A stretch of DNA of 39,861 bases from an uncultured Halomicronema sp. (GCA_937899725.1 CALCCA010000076.1:1-39861); one strand, 5' to 3'; numbered from the stretch's first letter, positions 8,100-18,097 are shown. Notes: generated from the sequence alone by a model not told the origin. Program-made: numbers and translations.

Positions 8100-11000
8100 A
8101 TGCTACAAGTTAGTCTTTTTACTGGGCCGAACTATCTGATCGAAGACGAAGGCACTGTATCCGCCCATGCTTTTCTAGCAACCGGTGATGTGATTCCTGA
8201 AGGTGGCCTAATCGTTTCAGTCGATGCACCTAACCTGAGCGAGTTTGACCTAGTTGGAGTCTCTGTGGAAGGGGGTGAAATTGTCGAAGTGCGGGACGGC
8301 GTGTTGGACCTGCGGATGACCGAATATACCACCCTGATAAACCTGCCCATTGCCACTGATAGCGAAACGGAAACAGGTGAAACAGCAACTTTTAGCTTGG
8401 TTGCGGGAGACGGGTATGAAATTGTCGCAGATTATAGCGGCGGTGCGTTCAACCTGGTGGATACTGCATCAGATATTCCGCAAGGGGTTATTAGCGAACC
8501 CAACGACATCATTTCTAAAGCCGTTGACACAAAAATAACACCTGAGAACCCATCGTTTTCTGGTAGCGATGCTATCTACTTCGACATTGGCAATCGCTAC
8601 CTGAATGAAGACGGCACCTACACCTATATTGACTACAGTGAGGATGATGATTACTACAAAGTGGAGCTAGATGAAGGAGATACAATTGCTATTGAGACCT
8701 TTGAAGTTGCAGGCAATCTGAATAGTTTTGGCTCTGGCAATGTATTAGTAACAGGTATCTTCAATGCTGATGGCGAACTGCTTAAAAATGACAAAGGAAG
8801 TCCTATCTTAATACTTCCCGACATTGCTGCGCCTGACAAACTATTTGGGGGAATCGATCCTTTTGATGCAAACGAAACGGATACTTACCTGGAATTTACA
8901 GTATCAGAAGATGGAATTTATTATGTCGGTATTCTTGGTGAAGATGCATTTGACCTTAGTAATGCAGGCGACCCTCAAATACCTGGTTCGGGTAATGGGA
9001 ATCGAATTGTCTACGGCAACTATGACATCACTATCGATCTGCTGACAGAAGATAATCCTCGCGCCACAGGGACTCCAACTCCCCCCGTCATTAATCCAGA
9101 TATAACCGAGCCTCCCACACTTTCCTTAACGGCCAACCCCACTACCGTCGATAGTGAGGGCAACTTCACGAATGCGGTCGTGGAATTCGTTGAAGTAGGT
9201 GGGATTTCTAGCGTTAACTTCACCATTGAAGCCGAGGGTGAAATTCCTGAAGGAGGTATTGAACTTGTCCTCAACAGCAATGCCAATCTGTTTGATTATG
9301 TTTCCTTGTCTCAACAGAATAGTCTTCCCAGCACGATCGGCGGGCAATCGCTTGGTGCCTTTTATGACGAAGCTGGGACACCAACAGGAATTCGGCTTCG
9401 CATTGAAGAGCCCACAATGATCGTCACTTTAGTGTCAGCTAGTTCAGAGTTTTTTGCCAGCATTTTCGCTCCATACTTGCTTGATACGTTTGAACCTCTG
9501 GAAACCGATGGTGTAGAAAATGTCACCTTCTTCTTGCAGCCAGGGGAAGGCTATGAAGTTGCTCCCGAGGCAGGAATGACTGAGGTGACTTACTACGATT
9601 CTCTAGCAGATGTGCCACCGCCTACCGGAGGGGGAGCTATTGTTCCCGAAGTGGGTGTGACCATCAGTGAGTCTGAACTGATTGAGTCAGAAGGCAACGA
9701 AACCACGCTCACTTTTACGCTCTCTGAGCCACCTCCCGCAGAAGGCGTGACTGTATTTATTGATAGCGAGGATGATCCGGTTGTAGGCAGCCCCCTCGGT
9801 CAGTTTTTAGCGCTCGAAGCAGAAATTGAGGGTGGTAGTTTCCCCGTTGGCAACAGTGATAATTCTGGCTTTTTCTTTACCCTCACCGAGCAAACGGCCA
9901 CGATTACGTTTTCCGTTTTTAATGAGTTAACGGTTCCTGGTATTGATCCTCTAGCAGTTCAAGAAGGTATCATCGCGCTTAACTTTGCTCTCCAGCCCCT
10001 AGCTGGCTACACTATTGACCCTACTGCAAGTGAAGTCAATCTCACCATTGCTGACAATCCCGATTCACAAATTCAAGTGAGCTTGACAAATTTAGATGAA
10101 TCTGGCGACCCCAGTCCTCCTTTGATTGAGTCAGAAGGCACAGTCAGTGTCCATACCTTCAGCCTGAGTGCACCTCCACCCACAGAAGGATTAACCGTTC
10201 GTGTTGATGCGCCTTCTCTCAGTGAGTTTAATCTGGATGCGATTGAAGTAGCTGGCGGCACCATTGCGGCGGTGCAGGATGATGGCTTTGATTTCACAAT
10301 TACCGAACAAACAGCGACTATTAGCTTACCTGTTCTGGATGATGGTGTAGATGAGGGCAGCGAAATCGCAACCTTTACCCTAGAATTAGGGGAAACCTAT
10401 GAACTTAATCCAGCAGCTACTGAAGTAACCTTCGCTCTAGCAGACACCATCGATCAGGTTAGCGTGCCTGAAGAAATCGAAGATAACAGCACCATTGCTG
10501 AAGCTAATGCCTTGGGGCTAAGTGCTGATAACCCTTCTGTCTCCCTTGGTGGGATTACTGGTCTTAGCTTCCTCGATCTTCCCGAAGATGTGGATTTTTA
10601 TTCTTTCAACTTAGAAGAGGGACAGACTGTCAGTCTGGACGTTGATGCCGATAATTGGAACACTCTAGATTTGCGCGGTTTGCCGATTGTATATCCTGGG
10701 CTAGATGAAATCCAACGGCCTGATACCGAACTGCGATTATTTGACGCCGAGGGCAATGAGCTTGCGGCCAACAATGATGGGGCCGCTCCTGGTGAGGCGT
10801 TCTCCCGTGACCCTTACTTGAAGTTTACTGCTGAAGAAGCAGGAACCTACTACGTCGGCGTCAGTCAATTGGGTAACCGCAACTACGACCCCAACGTCGC
10901 TCGTAGCGGCAGCGGCTGGACTTTCCCAGAGGTGGGCGTCTTCTTCGGCCCCTACGAACTCACCGCTACCCTCACCGGCAGCGACGGCGGCGGCACGGGC

Positions 11001-11315
11001 GGTGGCCTCACCGGCACCGATGACGCGGACATGCTCACTGGCACCGACGGTGATGACCTGCTTGATGGTCTCTTCGGCGACGACACCTATACCGGCGGGG
11101 CCGGGGCCGACCAGTTTGTCCTGGGTCTCGCTCAGGGTGTTGACACCATCACTGATTTTGAGATCGGGGTCGATCAAATCAAGCTGGGGGGGCTGACACC
11201 CAGTGGCGTGAGGTTCTTTGAGCTGAGTGACGACACCCTGGTGCTGACTGCCAGCAACGAGCTGATCGGTGTGGTGCAAGGTGTGACAGGGTTGGATAGC
11301 AGCGTGTTTGCGTAA
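8100..11315 (+). CDS. Calx-beta/PPC/RTX secreted-type protein, cassette 1
   Basis: 1071 residues, acidic, no cysteine or signal peptide seen. Start ATG follows GGAG (8088-8091) by 8 nt, as in cassettes 2 and 3. Order: Calx-beta-like domain (~1-125), PPC-like beta-sandwich (~130-320), Calx-beta-like (~340-500), Calx-beta-like (~515-655), Calx-beta-like (~657-780), second PPC-like (~785-955), RTX repeats GTDGDDLLDGLFGDDTYTGG and the shared C-terminal module (~965-1071). It lacks the ~187-residue N-terminal Calx-beta domain and proline-rich linker of the other three cassette proteins, starting exactly where their second domain begins. Calx-beta and RTX motifs bind Ca2+ in known families; type I secretion is inferred from the RTX tail. 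Likely an extracellular or surface matrix protein or adhesin; the partner is unknown. Confidence 0.88.
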   Translation: MLQVSLFTGPNYLIEDEGTVSAHAFLATGDVIPEGGLIVSVDAPNLSEFDLVGVSVEGGEIVEVRDGVLDLRMTEYTTLINLPIATDSETETGETATFSLVAGDGYEIVADYSGGAFNLVDTASDIPQGVISEPNDIISKAVDTKITPENPSFSGSDAIYFDIGNRYLNEDGTYTYIDYSEDDDYYKVELDEGDTIAIETFEVAGNLNSFGSGNVLVTGIFNADGELLKNDKGSPILILPDIAAPDKLFGGIDPFDANETDTYLEFTVSEDGIYYVGILGEDAFDLSNAGDPQIPGSGNGNRIVYGNYDITIDLLTEDNPRATGTPTPPVINPDITEPPTLSLTANPTTVDSEGNFTNAVVEFVEVGGISSVNFTIEAEGEIPEGGIELVLNSNANLFDYVSLSQQNSLPSTIGGQSLGAFYDEAGTPTGIRLRIEEPTMIVTLVSASSEFFASIFAPYLLDTFEPLETDGVENVTFFLQPGEGYEVAPEAGMTEVTYYDSLADVPPPTGGGAIVPEVGVTISESELIESEGNETTLTFTLSEPPPAEGVTVFIDSEDDPVVGSPLGQFLALEAEIEGGSFPVGNSDNSGFFFTLTEQTATITFSVFNELTVPGIDPLAVQEGIIALNFALQPLAGYTIDPTASEVNLTIADNPDSQIQVSLTNLDESGDPSPPLIESEGTVSVHTFSLSAPPPTEGLTVRVDAPSLSEFNLDAIEVAGGTIAAVQDDGFDFTITEQTATISLPVLDDGVDEGSEIATFTLELGETYELNPAATEVTFALADTIDQVSVPEEIEDNSTIAEANALGLSADNPSVSLGGITGLSFLDLPEDVDFYSFNLEEGQTVSLDVDADNWNTLDLRGLPIVYPGLDEIQRPDTELRLFDAEGNELAANNDGAAPGEAFSRDPYLKFTAEEAGTYYVGVSQLGNRNYDPNVARSGSGWTFPEVGVFFGPYELTATLTGSDGGGTGGGLTGTDDADMLTGTDGDDLLDGLFGDDTYTGGAGADQFVLGLAQGVDTITDFEIGVDQIKLGGLTPSGVRFFELSDDTLVLTASNELIGVVQGVTGLDSSVFA

Positions 11316-11317
11316 TT

Positions 11318-11391
11318 AGGAAATAGGGAGTAGGGAACAGGGAATCGGGAGTGAGTCTTGCCTGTCACCTGTTTCCTGTCACCTGTTCCCT
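11318..11391. repeat. Heptamer repeat tract after cassette 1
   Basis: Degenerate GGGAACA-type heptamers (TAGGGAG, TAGGGAACAGGGAA) are followed by inverse-oriented copies (CACCTGTTTCCTGTCACCTGTTCCC), so the tract can fold on itself. The same kind of tract lies between stop codon and terminator in all five downstream RTX genes. Confidence 0.6.
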
Positions 11392-11411
11392 CAAACTAAC
11401 TTGAACCATTC

Positions 11412-11445
11412 ATCCGGTTGTGCTCGCTTTAGGCAGTCGGATTTT
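11412..11445 (+). terminator. Rho-independent terminator, cassette 1
   Basis: ATCCGGTTG pairs with CAGTCGGAT (9-bp stem with two G-U pairs), followed by a T run. Preceded by the conserved TTGAACCATTC. Four other RTX genes here end with the same element. Confidence 0.75.
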
Positions 11446-11970
11446 GTATGCGGCTTTGAGGCTTGCTCCTCAAGCTCAGGTCAAAAATCTGGATCAACGA
11501 TCGCCGATCATCCAAAGGAAGCAAAAATGTCGCTAGAGTGATCAAAAAAGCCGCGATCGCGATCCTTCTGGCTTTCAAAGCAAGATACTATTCGTGCCAG
11601 CAGTCAGGTAGTTAGCTGCCACTAAAGGTATCTTTGCCATTTACAGAAGGATCTGCAGCTTCCCAAAGCTGAGAGTCCTTCTCGATCAGACAACATCACT
11701 GGTTGCCAGTGGAGCCGGGTGGCAGGTCGCCATCCGCCTGCCCAGGTTTACCCCGATCTTCATCCCTCCTGCCCCAGTTTCTACCAGCGCGTATTGGTCG
11801 CCTGGGAGACGCTAGCTCTGCTTTGGCCGGGTGGCATTAGACGCTGACATCCACCAGCGATCTCTGACACCTGCCAGATTATTTCAGGTGCCCTGGCGAT
11901 CACCGGGGTGTCCGGTGGTGGTGTCTGGCTGACTATTTGCCCCCTCTTCAATTTAAGGACGATCCGTTTG
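11446..11970. other. Non-coding stretch before the TIGR03118-containing gene
   Basis: About 525 bp with no supported gene. It contains HIP1-like GCGATCGCG near 11555 and several short inverted repeats, but neither the AraC gene nor the 21-bp direct repeats found ahead of the cassette genes. A ribosome site (AAGGAC, 11955-11960) at its end serves the next gene. Confidence 0.5.
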
Positions 11971-14900
11971 ATGGAATCTACCCCGACCGCCACGAATAGC
12001 CTCAACTCAACCGCTGCTGACCTCATCGAAACTGAGGCCAATGACACGATTGATACCGCGTCCCCCGTTGTGCTCACGGCTGAAATGCCCCAGGCGATCG
12101 CCAGTGGCAGCATCAACTTTGACTTTGACAACAATCCTGACGTCGACGCGACCGAAGACGTTGACCTTTACACCTTTGACCTAGCCGCTGGCGACACCAT
12201 TCGCCTGGATGTTGATGCGGCTGGCGAGACCTTACCCCTGGAGTTTGCGGAGCTCATCCTGTTTGACAGTGAAGGCAACAACTTAGCCCAGGCTAGCTTT
12301 GCTGACCCCGGTCCTGACGATGCCTTTGTCTCTTTTCTACCCTACCTGGAGTACACGGCAACCGAGGCCGGAACCTACTACGCTGGAGTTAGCGCTTACT
12401 TCAACGTTGCTTACGATCCGTTTACGGCTGGCTCCGGTAGCGGCTTATCCCTTGACGAATTTGACCTGAACAGTCTAGGAGACTACACACTGGAGTTTGA
12501 GCTGGTGAATGACTCTACCCCGGAGCCGCCACCGCCGACTCAGCCCCCCAGTGGAGAAACACCACCCGCAGACGCGCCCACGGTTTCGCTACAAACTATC
12601 GTGGGCACCTACGGCCTAGAGGGCGAAGTCGTCGCGCCAGCCGTGGTCGAAACTGTCAGCGACTTAGGCTTTGACCCCCTCAACGGCCTGGGCGGAGCCG
12701 CCATCAACGTGCTGCTGACCACCGAGGGGGCGATCCCTGCCGGTGGGGTAGAAGTCACCCTCAATACGGACGCTAACCTGGCCGAGTACCTGTTTATCTA
12801 CGAGCCCTTCATTCGCGGGGCCGAAATCTTGGGGCCGGTTCTAGATGCGGAGGGTAATCCGGCGGGTATTCGTCTCAACCTGACCCAAAACACTGCCTTG
12901 CTCAACCTGCTGCTGACAGACAAACCCGAACCCGAAACCGATGGCTCAGAACAGCTCACCTTTACCCTAGACAGCAGCGACGGCAATATCAGTCCGGCGG
13001 CAGCCACGTCTACCGTGACGGTTTACGACACAGTTGCGGATGTACCAATAGCAGCAACCGATCTCACGGTTGGCCTAACCGTAGAAAATAGCGCCATCAC
13101 TGAAGCGGCAGGCGATACTACCACCTTTACCTTTACTCTGAGTGAGCCGCCGCCGCCAGAGGGCTTGCTCGTTTATATCAGTGCCTCGGCACCGGCGGGC
13201 ATTGGTGATGATTTTGGGGCCGCGCAGGTCTTCGGTTTACTGGGGCAGTTTAATGTTTTTGGCATCGAAGTCACTGGGGGAGCCTTCCCCATCCCCAATT
13301 TCTCATCGAGCGGGTTTTATTTCCAAATCACCGAACAGACCGCCACCATTACCACAGCAGCCTTTCCCGATGAGGTGGTCGAAGGGGTGCAAGCCTTTCA
13401 GGTGACCTTGGGAGAAAGCCGAGACTACCAGGTTGACCCCGCCGCCAGCGCCGTCACAGTGACCATCGGCGACACGGCTGAGTCTTTGCCACAGCTGAGC
13501 CTGAGTACAGCGCCAGCAGTGCTGGTGGAATCAGAGGGTACCGTTTCAGTTCACACCTTTAACCTCAGCAATTTTCCCCCGGCAGATGGGGTTACGGTCT
13601 CGGTGACCGTGACTGGGTTAGAGGACTTCGACCTAGCTAGTGTCGAAACCACGGGCATCACCGGAGAGATTGCGATCGCTGAAAGTGAGCCCCCCCAACT
13701 CGTCTTTACCATGACTGAGTCGACAGCCACCATTAGCCTGCCCGTTGCTGACGATGGCATGTCTGAGGGGCTAGAGACGGCCACCTTTACCCTCAATCCC
13801 AGTGACGCGTATCAAATTGCGGAGTCAGCCGCCGTTGGAAGTTTCCAAATTGTCGATACGCCCGCCGAGGTACCGCCACCACCGACAGAGACCGAGCTGA
13901 ATAACTCGCTAGAAACTGCGATCGCCCTTAACCTGACGCCCGACAATCCAGCGGTGGTGACCGGCGAGGCCAACTATATCTACGATTTCTTTGGCACTGA
14001 CCCAATTCTCGATCCTTCCGAAGATGTGGATCTCTACTCCTTTGAGTTGGCGGCGGGAGAGTTTATCAATATTGCTGTCGATGCGATCGCGCCAGATGCT
14101 TCCGAATCTTTGCTGCAGCCCGTACTGCGGATTTTTGATGCCAACGGCGGCGAACTGGATATGGTGGGTCAAGTGGAGACCTTAGACGAGATCACTCCGG
14201 GCGCAGGCGAGGCAGCACTCACCTTCACCGCTGAAACCGCTGGCACCTACTATGCGGGAATTAGCGTGTTAGGCAATGACGACTATGATCCGACGGTCAT
14301 CGGCAGTGGCAGCGGCTGGACCATTGCGGGTGTAGCAGAACCGGGTGCCTATGAAGCGACTTTCTCGACAGCCACAGACGAGACCGCTGGCTACGTTGTC
14401 ACCAACCTGGCGGCCAATGAGGCCCAATATGATCCACTGCTGCTCGACCCCTATCTCAGCCTGGGCTGGGGCATTGCCATTCGTCCCGCTGGATTGGGCG
14501 GCCACTTTTGGATTAGCGCTAGCGGTACCGGCACCAGCACCGAATACGTGGGCGATGTCGGTGGTGTCCCCATCTATCAAGATGACCTGAAAATTGTTGA
14601 TGTGACGCCGACCGCCAACAATATCTTTGGCATTTCCGGACCCACCGGGCAGGTCTTTAATGGTACCAGCGATTTTGTCATTACGCAAGAGCATCCCAAC
14701 GGCGACATCACCGCCCCCAGCAAGTTTATCTTTGTCGCCACTGACGGCGGCATTTCTGGCTGGACTGAGCGGGCCAATGACGATGGCACCATCGACCGGC
14801 CACTGGTCTCCGAAGTGGTGGTCGATAAGTTTCTCGACTCGATCTACTACGGGGTCGCCATTACCAACTTTGAGAGCGACAATCGCCTCTACGTGGCCGA

Positions 14901-16524
14901 TTTCGGTGCCACGCCCGACATTGAAGTCTACGACGGTGACTTCAATGAAATTACCAGCGACTTTGCCTTTGACAATCCCTTCTTAGAGGAAGGCTACGCC
15001 GAATACAACATTCAGCTGATTGACGATTCCTTACTCGTCGCCTATGCCGCGCCGAATCCTGAGATACCGGGAGACGAAATCGTCGAAGAGGGGCTGGGGG
15101 GCATTGCCGAGTTTGACCTCGACGGCAACCTGATCACCACCTGGGACGGCGGCGACCTGCTGGATGCCCCGTGGGGATTTGTCATGGCCCCCGACAACTT
15201 TGGTGAATACAGCAATATGCTGCTGGTCTCCAACTTTGGCGATGGCACTATCGTCGCCTTTGACCCCGAAACACGCACCGCGGTCGATTACCTGCGGGAT
15301 AGCAATGGGGAAGCGATCGTGATCGACGGCCTCTGGGGCTTGACTTTTGGCAACGGCGGCAGTCTGGGCGAAACCAACGATCTGTACTTTGCGGCGGGGA
15401 ATGATCTCGGCGATGATGCTGGCGACGGCGTCTTTGGCAAGGTCGAAGTTGCTGCTGATGTCGATATCCCTGACCCCGGTGGGGATCAGATCTTTGAGGG
15501 CACAGCAGAGGACGACCTTTACGTCGTTAGTGGCGATAACAATACCTTTTTGCTGGGCGATGGCAACGATACCGTCACCGCCCGAGGCCTGAATCAGATG
15601 ATTGTAGCTGGTGATGGGGATGATATCCTCAGCATCGGTAGCGGCGTTGTTGACCTGGGTGAAGGCACTAACTTTGTCGCCGCCAGCGATGGCTCCATGG
15701 TGGTCACAGCGGGCAGCGGCAACGACACCGTTAACCTGGTGCAGGGCAACTTGGTGGCTACTTTGGGTGAGGGCGATAATCACGCCACCTCTGGAACTGG
15801 CGATGACACCATCATCACGGGCTCGGGAGATGACATTGTTCACGCTGGGGGTGGCAACAACACAATTGTGGCGGGCGAGGGCAATAACACCATCAATACT
15901 ATTTTGGCCGAGAGCGGTTTCCTGATCTCGATTGGCCAAACCACGGTGACCACCGGCAGCGGCAGTGACACCTTTATCCTCGGGCCTGGCGAGGGCATAG
16001 TTACCATCACCAATTTTGATGACAGCGATCGCTTTGAACTGGTCGGCTTCAAGCCTGACTTTTCAGCAGCGATTAGCTTCAGCGATGTCACCATTGCCCA
16101 GGCGGGTGACGATACCGTTATCTCTCTCACCGGTACTGAGGACGTGCTGGCGATCTTACAAAACGTTCAGGCTGAAACGGTTGACGGGGGCAATTTTGGT
16201 GCCGAAGCACCGGCCTTAACGGGAACTGACGGAGCCGATATGCTTATGGGTACCGACGGCGATGACCTCCTTGATGGCCTGGCAGGCAACGATACTTATA
16301 CCGGCGGGGCCGGGGCCGATCAGTTTGTCCTTGCCCTCGCCCAAGGTGTGGATACTATCACCGACTTCGAGGTCGGGGTAGATCAAATTAGCCTCGGCGG
16401 GCTGACTCCTGAGGGCATTAAGTTCTTTGAGCTGAGTAGCGACTCCTTGGTACTGACCGCGAGCAATGAGCTAATCGGCGTCGTGCAAGGGGTAACGGGG
16501 TTGGATAGCAGCGTGTTTGTGTAG
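11971..16524 (+). CDS. PPC/Calx-beta/TIGR03118-like/RTX multidomain protein
   Basis: 1517 residues from the ATG at 11971, chosen for AAGGAC 10 nt upstream; an in-frame extension to 11908 has no such signal. Order: PPC-like (~18-178), proline-rich linker, three Calx-beta-like domains (~200-355, ~364-498, ~506-630), second PPC-like (~640-800), a TIGR03118-family beta-propeller-like domain (~806-1161, from VVTNLAANEAQYDPLL through WGIAI and GHFWISASGTG), then Ca-binding glycine/aspartate repeats (GDGNDT, GSGNDT, GTGDDT, GSGDDI, ~1170-1330) and the shared RTX C-terminal module (~1410-1517). No cysteine or signal peptide seen, so type I secretion is likely. It has the cassette-type terminator but no paired AraC gene. 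Probably an extracellular scaffold or matrix protein; specific role unknown. Confidence 0.88.
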   Translation: MESTPTATNSLNSTAADLIETEANDTIDTASPVVLTAEMPQAIASGSINFDFDNNPDVDATEDVDLYTFDLAAGDTIRLDVDAAGETLPLEFAELILFDSEGNNLAQASFADPGPDDAFVSFLPYLEYTATEAGTYYAGVSAYFNVAYDPFTAGSGSGLSLDEFDLNSLGDYTLEFELVNDSTPEPPPPTQPPSGETPPADAPTVSLQTIVGTYGLEGEVVAPAVVETVSDLGFDPLNGLGGAAINVLLTTEGAIPAGGVEVTLNTDANLAEYLFIYEPFIRGAEILGPVLDAEGNPAGIRLNLTQNTALLNLLLTDKPEPETDGSEQLTFTLDSSDGNISPAAATSTVTVYDTVADVPIAATDLTVGLTVENSAITEAAGDTTTFTFTLSEPPPPEGLLVYISASAPAGIGDDFGAAQVFGLLGQFNVFGIEVTGGAFPIPNFSSSGFYFQITEQTATITTAAFPDEVVEGVQAFQVTLGESRDYQVDPAASAVTVTIGDTAESLPQLSLSTAPAVLVESEGTVSVHTFNLSNFPPADGVTVSVTVTGLEDFDLASVETTGITGEIAIAESEPPQLVFTMTESTATISLPVADDGMSEGLETATFTLNPSDAYQIAESAAVGSFQIVDTPAEVPPPPTETELNNSLETAIALNLTPDNPAVVTGEANYIYDFFGTDPILDPSEDVDLYSFELAAGEFINIAVDAIAPDASESLLQPVLRIFDANGGELDMVGQVETLDEITPGAGEAALTFTAETAGTYYAGISVLGNDDYDPTVIGSGSGWTIAGVAEPGAYEATFSTATDETAGYVVTNLAANEAQYDPLLLDPYLSLGWGIAIRPAGLGGHFWISASGTGTSTEYVGDVGGVPIYQDDLKIVDVTPTANNIFGISGPTGQVFNGTSDFVITQEHPNGDITAPSKFIFVATDGGISGWTERANDDGTIDRPLVSEVVVDKFLDSIYYGVAITNFESDNRLYVADFGATPDIEVYDGDFNEITSDFAFDNPFLEEGYAEYNIQLIDDSLLVAYAAPNPEIPGDEIVEEGLGGIAEFDLDGNLITTWDGGDLLDAPWGFVMAPDNFGEYSNMLLVSNFGDGTIVAFDPETRTAVDYLRDSNGEAIVIDGLWGLTFGNGGSLGETNDLYFAAGNDLGDDAGDGVFGKVEVAADVDIPDPGGDQIFEGTAEDDLYVVSGDNNTFLLGDGNDTVTARGLNQMIVAGDGDDILSIGSGVVDLGEGTNFVAASDGSMVVTAGSGNDTVNLVQGNLVATLGEGDNHATSGTGDDTIITGSGDDIVHAGGGNNTIVAGEGNNTINTILAESGFLISIGQTTVTTGSGSDTFILGPGEGIVTITNFDDSDRFELVGFKPDFSAAISFSDVTIAQAGDDTVISLTGTEDVLAILQNVQAETVDGGNFGAEAPALTGTDGADMLMGTDGDDLLDGLAGNDTYTGGAGADQFVLALAQGVDTITDFEVGVDQISLGGLTPEGIKFFELSSDSLVLTASNELIGVVQGVTGLDSSVFV

Positions 16525-16527
16525 ATA

Positions 16528-16571
16528 GGGAATAGTCTCGTCTGTTCCCTGTTCCCTGTTCCCTGTTCCCT
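16528..16571. repeat. Heptamer repeat tract
   Basis: Several CTGTTCCC units in a row (TGTTCCCTGTTCCCTGTTCCC) preceded by one GGGAATAG unit. Same family as the tracts after the cassette genes. Confidence 0.6.
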
Positions 16572-16591
16572 CAAACTAACTTGAACCATTC

Positions 16592-16626
16592 ATCCGGCTG
16601 CGCTCATTTGAGGCAGTCGGATTTTT
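16592..16626 (+). terminator. Rho-independent terminator
   Basis: ATCCGGCTG pairs with CAGTCGGAT, with an inner CTCA/TGAG pairing, followed by a T run. Same element as after the cassette genes. Confidence 0.75.
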
Positions 16627-16645
16627 GCGCGGCTTGGAATGTAGA

Positions 16646-16692
16646 GAGATGGCGCGATACTCCAAAGGAGTGGCTTCGCCATCGCCCATCTC
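16646..16692. repeat. Cloverleaf-like palindromic repeat
   Basis: Outer stems GAGATGG/CCATCTC and GCGAT/ATCGC enclose two small hairpins, CTCC-AAA-GGAG and TGGC-TTC-GCCA. This predicts a three-way junction. It lies between a terminator and the cassette 2 regulator promoter, in DNA without genes. Related copies: 1-25, 6385-6416, 29241-29272. Confidence 0.65.
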
Positions 16693-16772
16693 GACTCAAC
16701 CCCAACCGTCAGCGATTGCGGTTATTGACAAAAGCTGCCCCCAACCGATGACTAACACCGAACCTTGCCAAA

Positions 16773-16811
16773 CTTGCAGATTTTGCGAACCTCTGAGGCG
16801 CATTCTAATGT
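16773..16811 (+). promoter_or_regulatory. Candidate promoter of cassette 2 AraC gene
   Basis: CTTGCAGATTTTGCGAACC repeats the TTGC-A motif; TTGCGA (16783-16788), 17 bp, then TAATGT (16806-16811). Same layout as at 6471-6509, including CATTCTAA across the -10 region. Confidence 0.45.
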
Positions 16812-16872
16812 ATTTTCAAGCTTACGTTACTCTCGTTTGCCGTTGCCTGCGACTCGTTACCTACTGCTCGCC

Positions 16873-17883
16873 ATGACCATCCGACTCACCCAAGCCGACG
16901 AAGAAGAACAATTTCAGGAAGCCTACGAAGAAGAACTCCGGTTCGATTCCGCCGATAAGCTAGATATCACCTGGAAGTATGATGCCCGATATGCCCAAGG
17001 ATGGCGGCGAGAAATTAACTTAAGAGAAGGGATTTATCTACAAATTGATCAAACGCGATCAACGGAGCGTGTAATTGTTGACCGTCCCGAGCGAGAATGG
17101 CCTGATGCTATTCTTACTTTTTTGCTTTTGGGAAATGAGCAATACCAAAAGACCTCTACGCTCGGTGAGACTCTGCTGGCTATGGCTTCTGGTCAATACG
17201 CCTTAAACAGCAGTGGCCTGGTTCCTCAAATCACTGAATACTTTGATGTGCAACCTTGGTCTTCAGTAGTAATTGAAATTCATCCCAGCGTACTTCGTTC
17301 GTTTGCTACATCTCCGGGGGGAGAACTTCCAAAGCAGCTTCAGCATTTGATCAGACCGATCAGCCAAGAGATTGATGAACGTCACAGAAAGATTCAGCCT
17401 GTGATGGCTACGGTGCTGCACCAGATATTGCGCTGCCCTTACCAAGGGATGGTGAAGCGAGCTTACTTGGAAAGCAAGATCATCGAACTAACGGCGCTGG
17501 TGCTCGACCATGAAATCACGATTCAACAGGGAGGCGCTAAAAAGGGTGCCCTGAAGCCCGAGCAGATGGAGCGAGTCCACTATGCTAAAGAAATTCTGCT
17601 GCACGACATAAACAATCCACCTTCGCTAGGAGAGTTGGCCCATCAGGTCGGCCTAAACGACTTTCTGCTTAAGCAAGGTTTCCATCAGGCATTTGGTACA
17701 ACGGTCTTTGGTGAACTGCGATCGCACCGTCTTGAAACAGCTAAGCAGCTCTTGGCCGAGCAGAATGTCAACGTCAGTCAAGTCGCTCGTCAAGTTGGAT
17801 ACGCCAGCTTACCGGCATTTACTACGGCTTTCAAGCGCAAGTTTGGCCTGACACCAAAGGCATTTCAGAAAGCTTGTCGATAG
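16873..17883 (+). CDS. AraC-family transcriptional regulator, cassette 2
   Basis: 336 residues. Start chosen at the ATG giving MTIRLTQADEEEQFQEA, aligned with the paralogues; in-frame sequence back to 16765 covers the promoter. No Shine-Dalgarno sequence. The sensor half is related to but distinct from the cassette 1 and 4 regulators; the C-terminus carries HTH1 (NDFLLKQGFH) and HTH2 (YASLPAFTTAFKRKFG). The gene is followed after ~150 bp by operator repeats with a different core (GGCACGAG) from the other cassettes, and 310 bp separate its stop from the Calx-beta gene. I infer activation of that gene; the inducer is unknown. Confidence 0.9.
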   Translation: MTIRLTQADEEEQFQEAYEEELRFDSADKLDITWKYDARYAQGWRREINLREGIYLQIDQTRSTERVIVDRPEREWPDAILTFLLLGNEQYQKTSTLGETLLAMASGQYALNSSGLVPQITEYFDVQPWSSVVIEIHPSVLRSFATSPGGELPKQLQHLIRPISQEIDERHRKIQPVMATVLHQILRCPYQGMVKRAYLESKIIELTALVLDHEITIQQGGAKKGALKPEQMERVHYAKEILLHDINNPPSLGELAHQVGLNDFLLKQGFHQAFGTTVFGELRSHRLETAKQLLAEQNVNVSQVARQVGYASLPAFTTAFKRKFGLTPKAFQKACR

Positions 17884-18034
17884 AAGCAATCACAAGTTGC
17901 AGTTTAGGGCAGTACAGATGTGAACGGATGATATATAGATAACCCCGCCATAGGTGTGCTCTGCCAATAGGATGACAGATTTAATTAATAATCTAATCGA
18001 CATAATTATGCAGCAACCATCTGTCGCAAAGAAA

Positions 18035-18097
18035 ATCCGGCACGAGTAAAAAAAGATCCGGCACGAGTAAAAAAGAACTTTCAAAACCCCGTATGAT
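18035..18097 (+). promoter_or_regulatory. Operator direct repeats and -10 box of cassette 2
   Basis: ATCCGGCACGAGTAAAAAA-type repeats start at 18035 and 18056 (period 21). TATGAT at 18092-18097 is the -10 box, 36 nt after the second repeat start, the same as in cassette 1. No -35 box is visible. Confidence 0.6.

Noticed and set aside
15031-15939. Long antisense open frame (302 codons) inside the TIGR03118-containing gene
   Set aside because: It is the mirror of a repetitive Gly/Asp-rich coding sequence; the sense frame has clear domains, the antisense one has none.
16765-16872. N-terminal extension of the cassette 2 regulator
   Set aside because: The extension is not conserved among paralogues and covers the promoter motif. 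The start at 16873 aligns with all the others; the same applies at 6401 and 31745.
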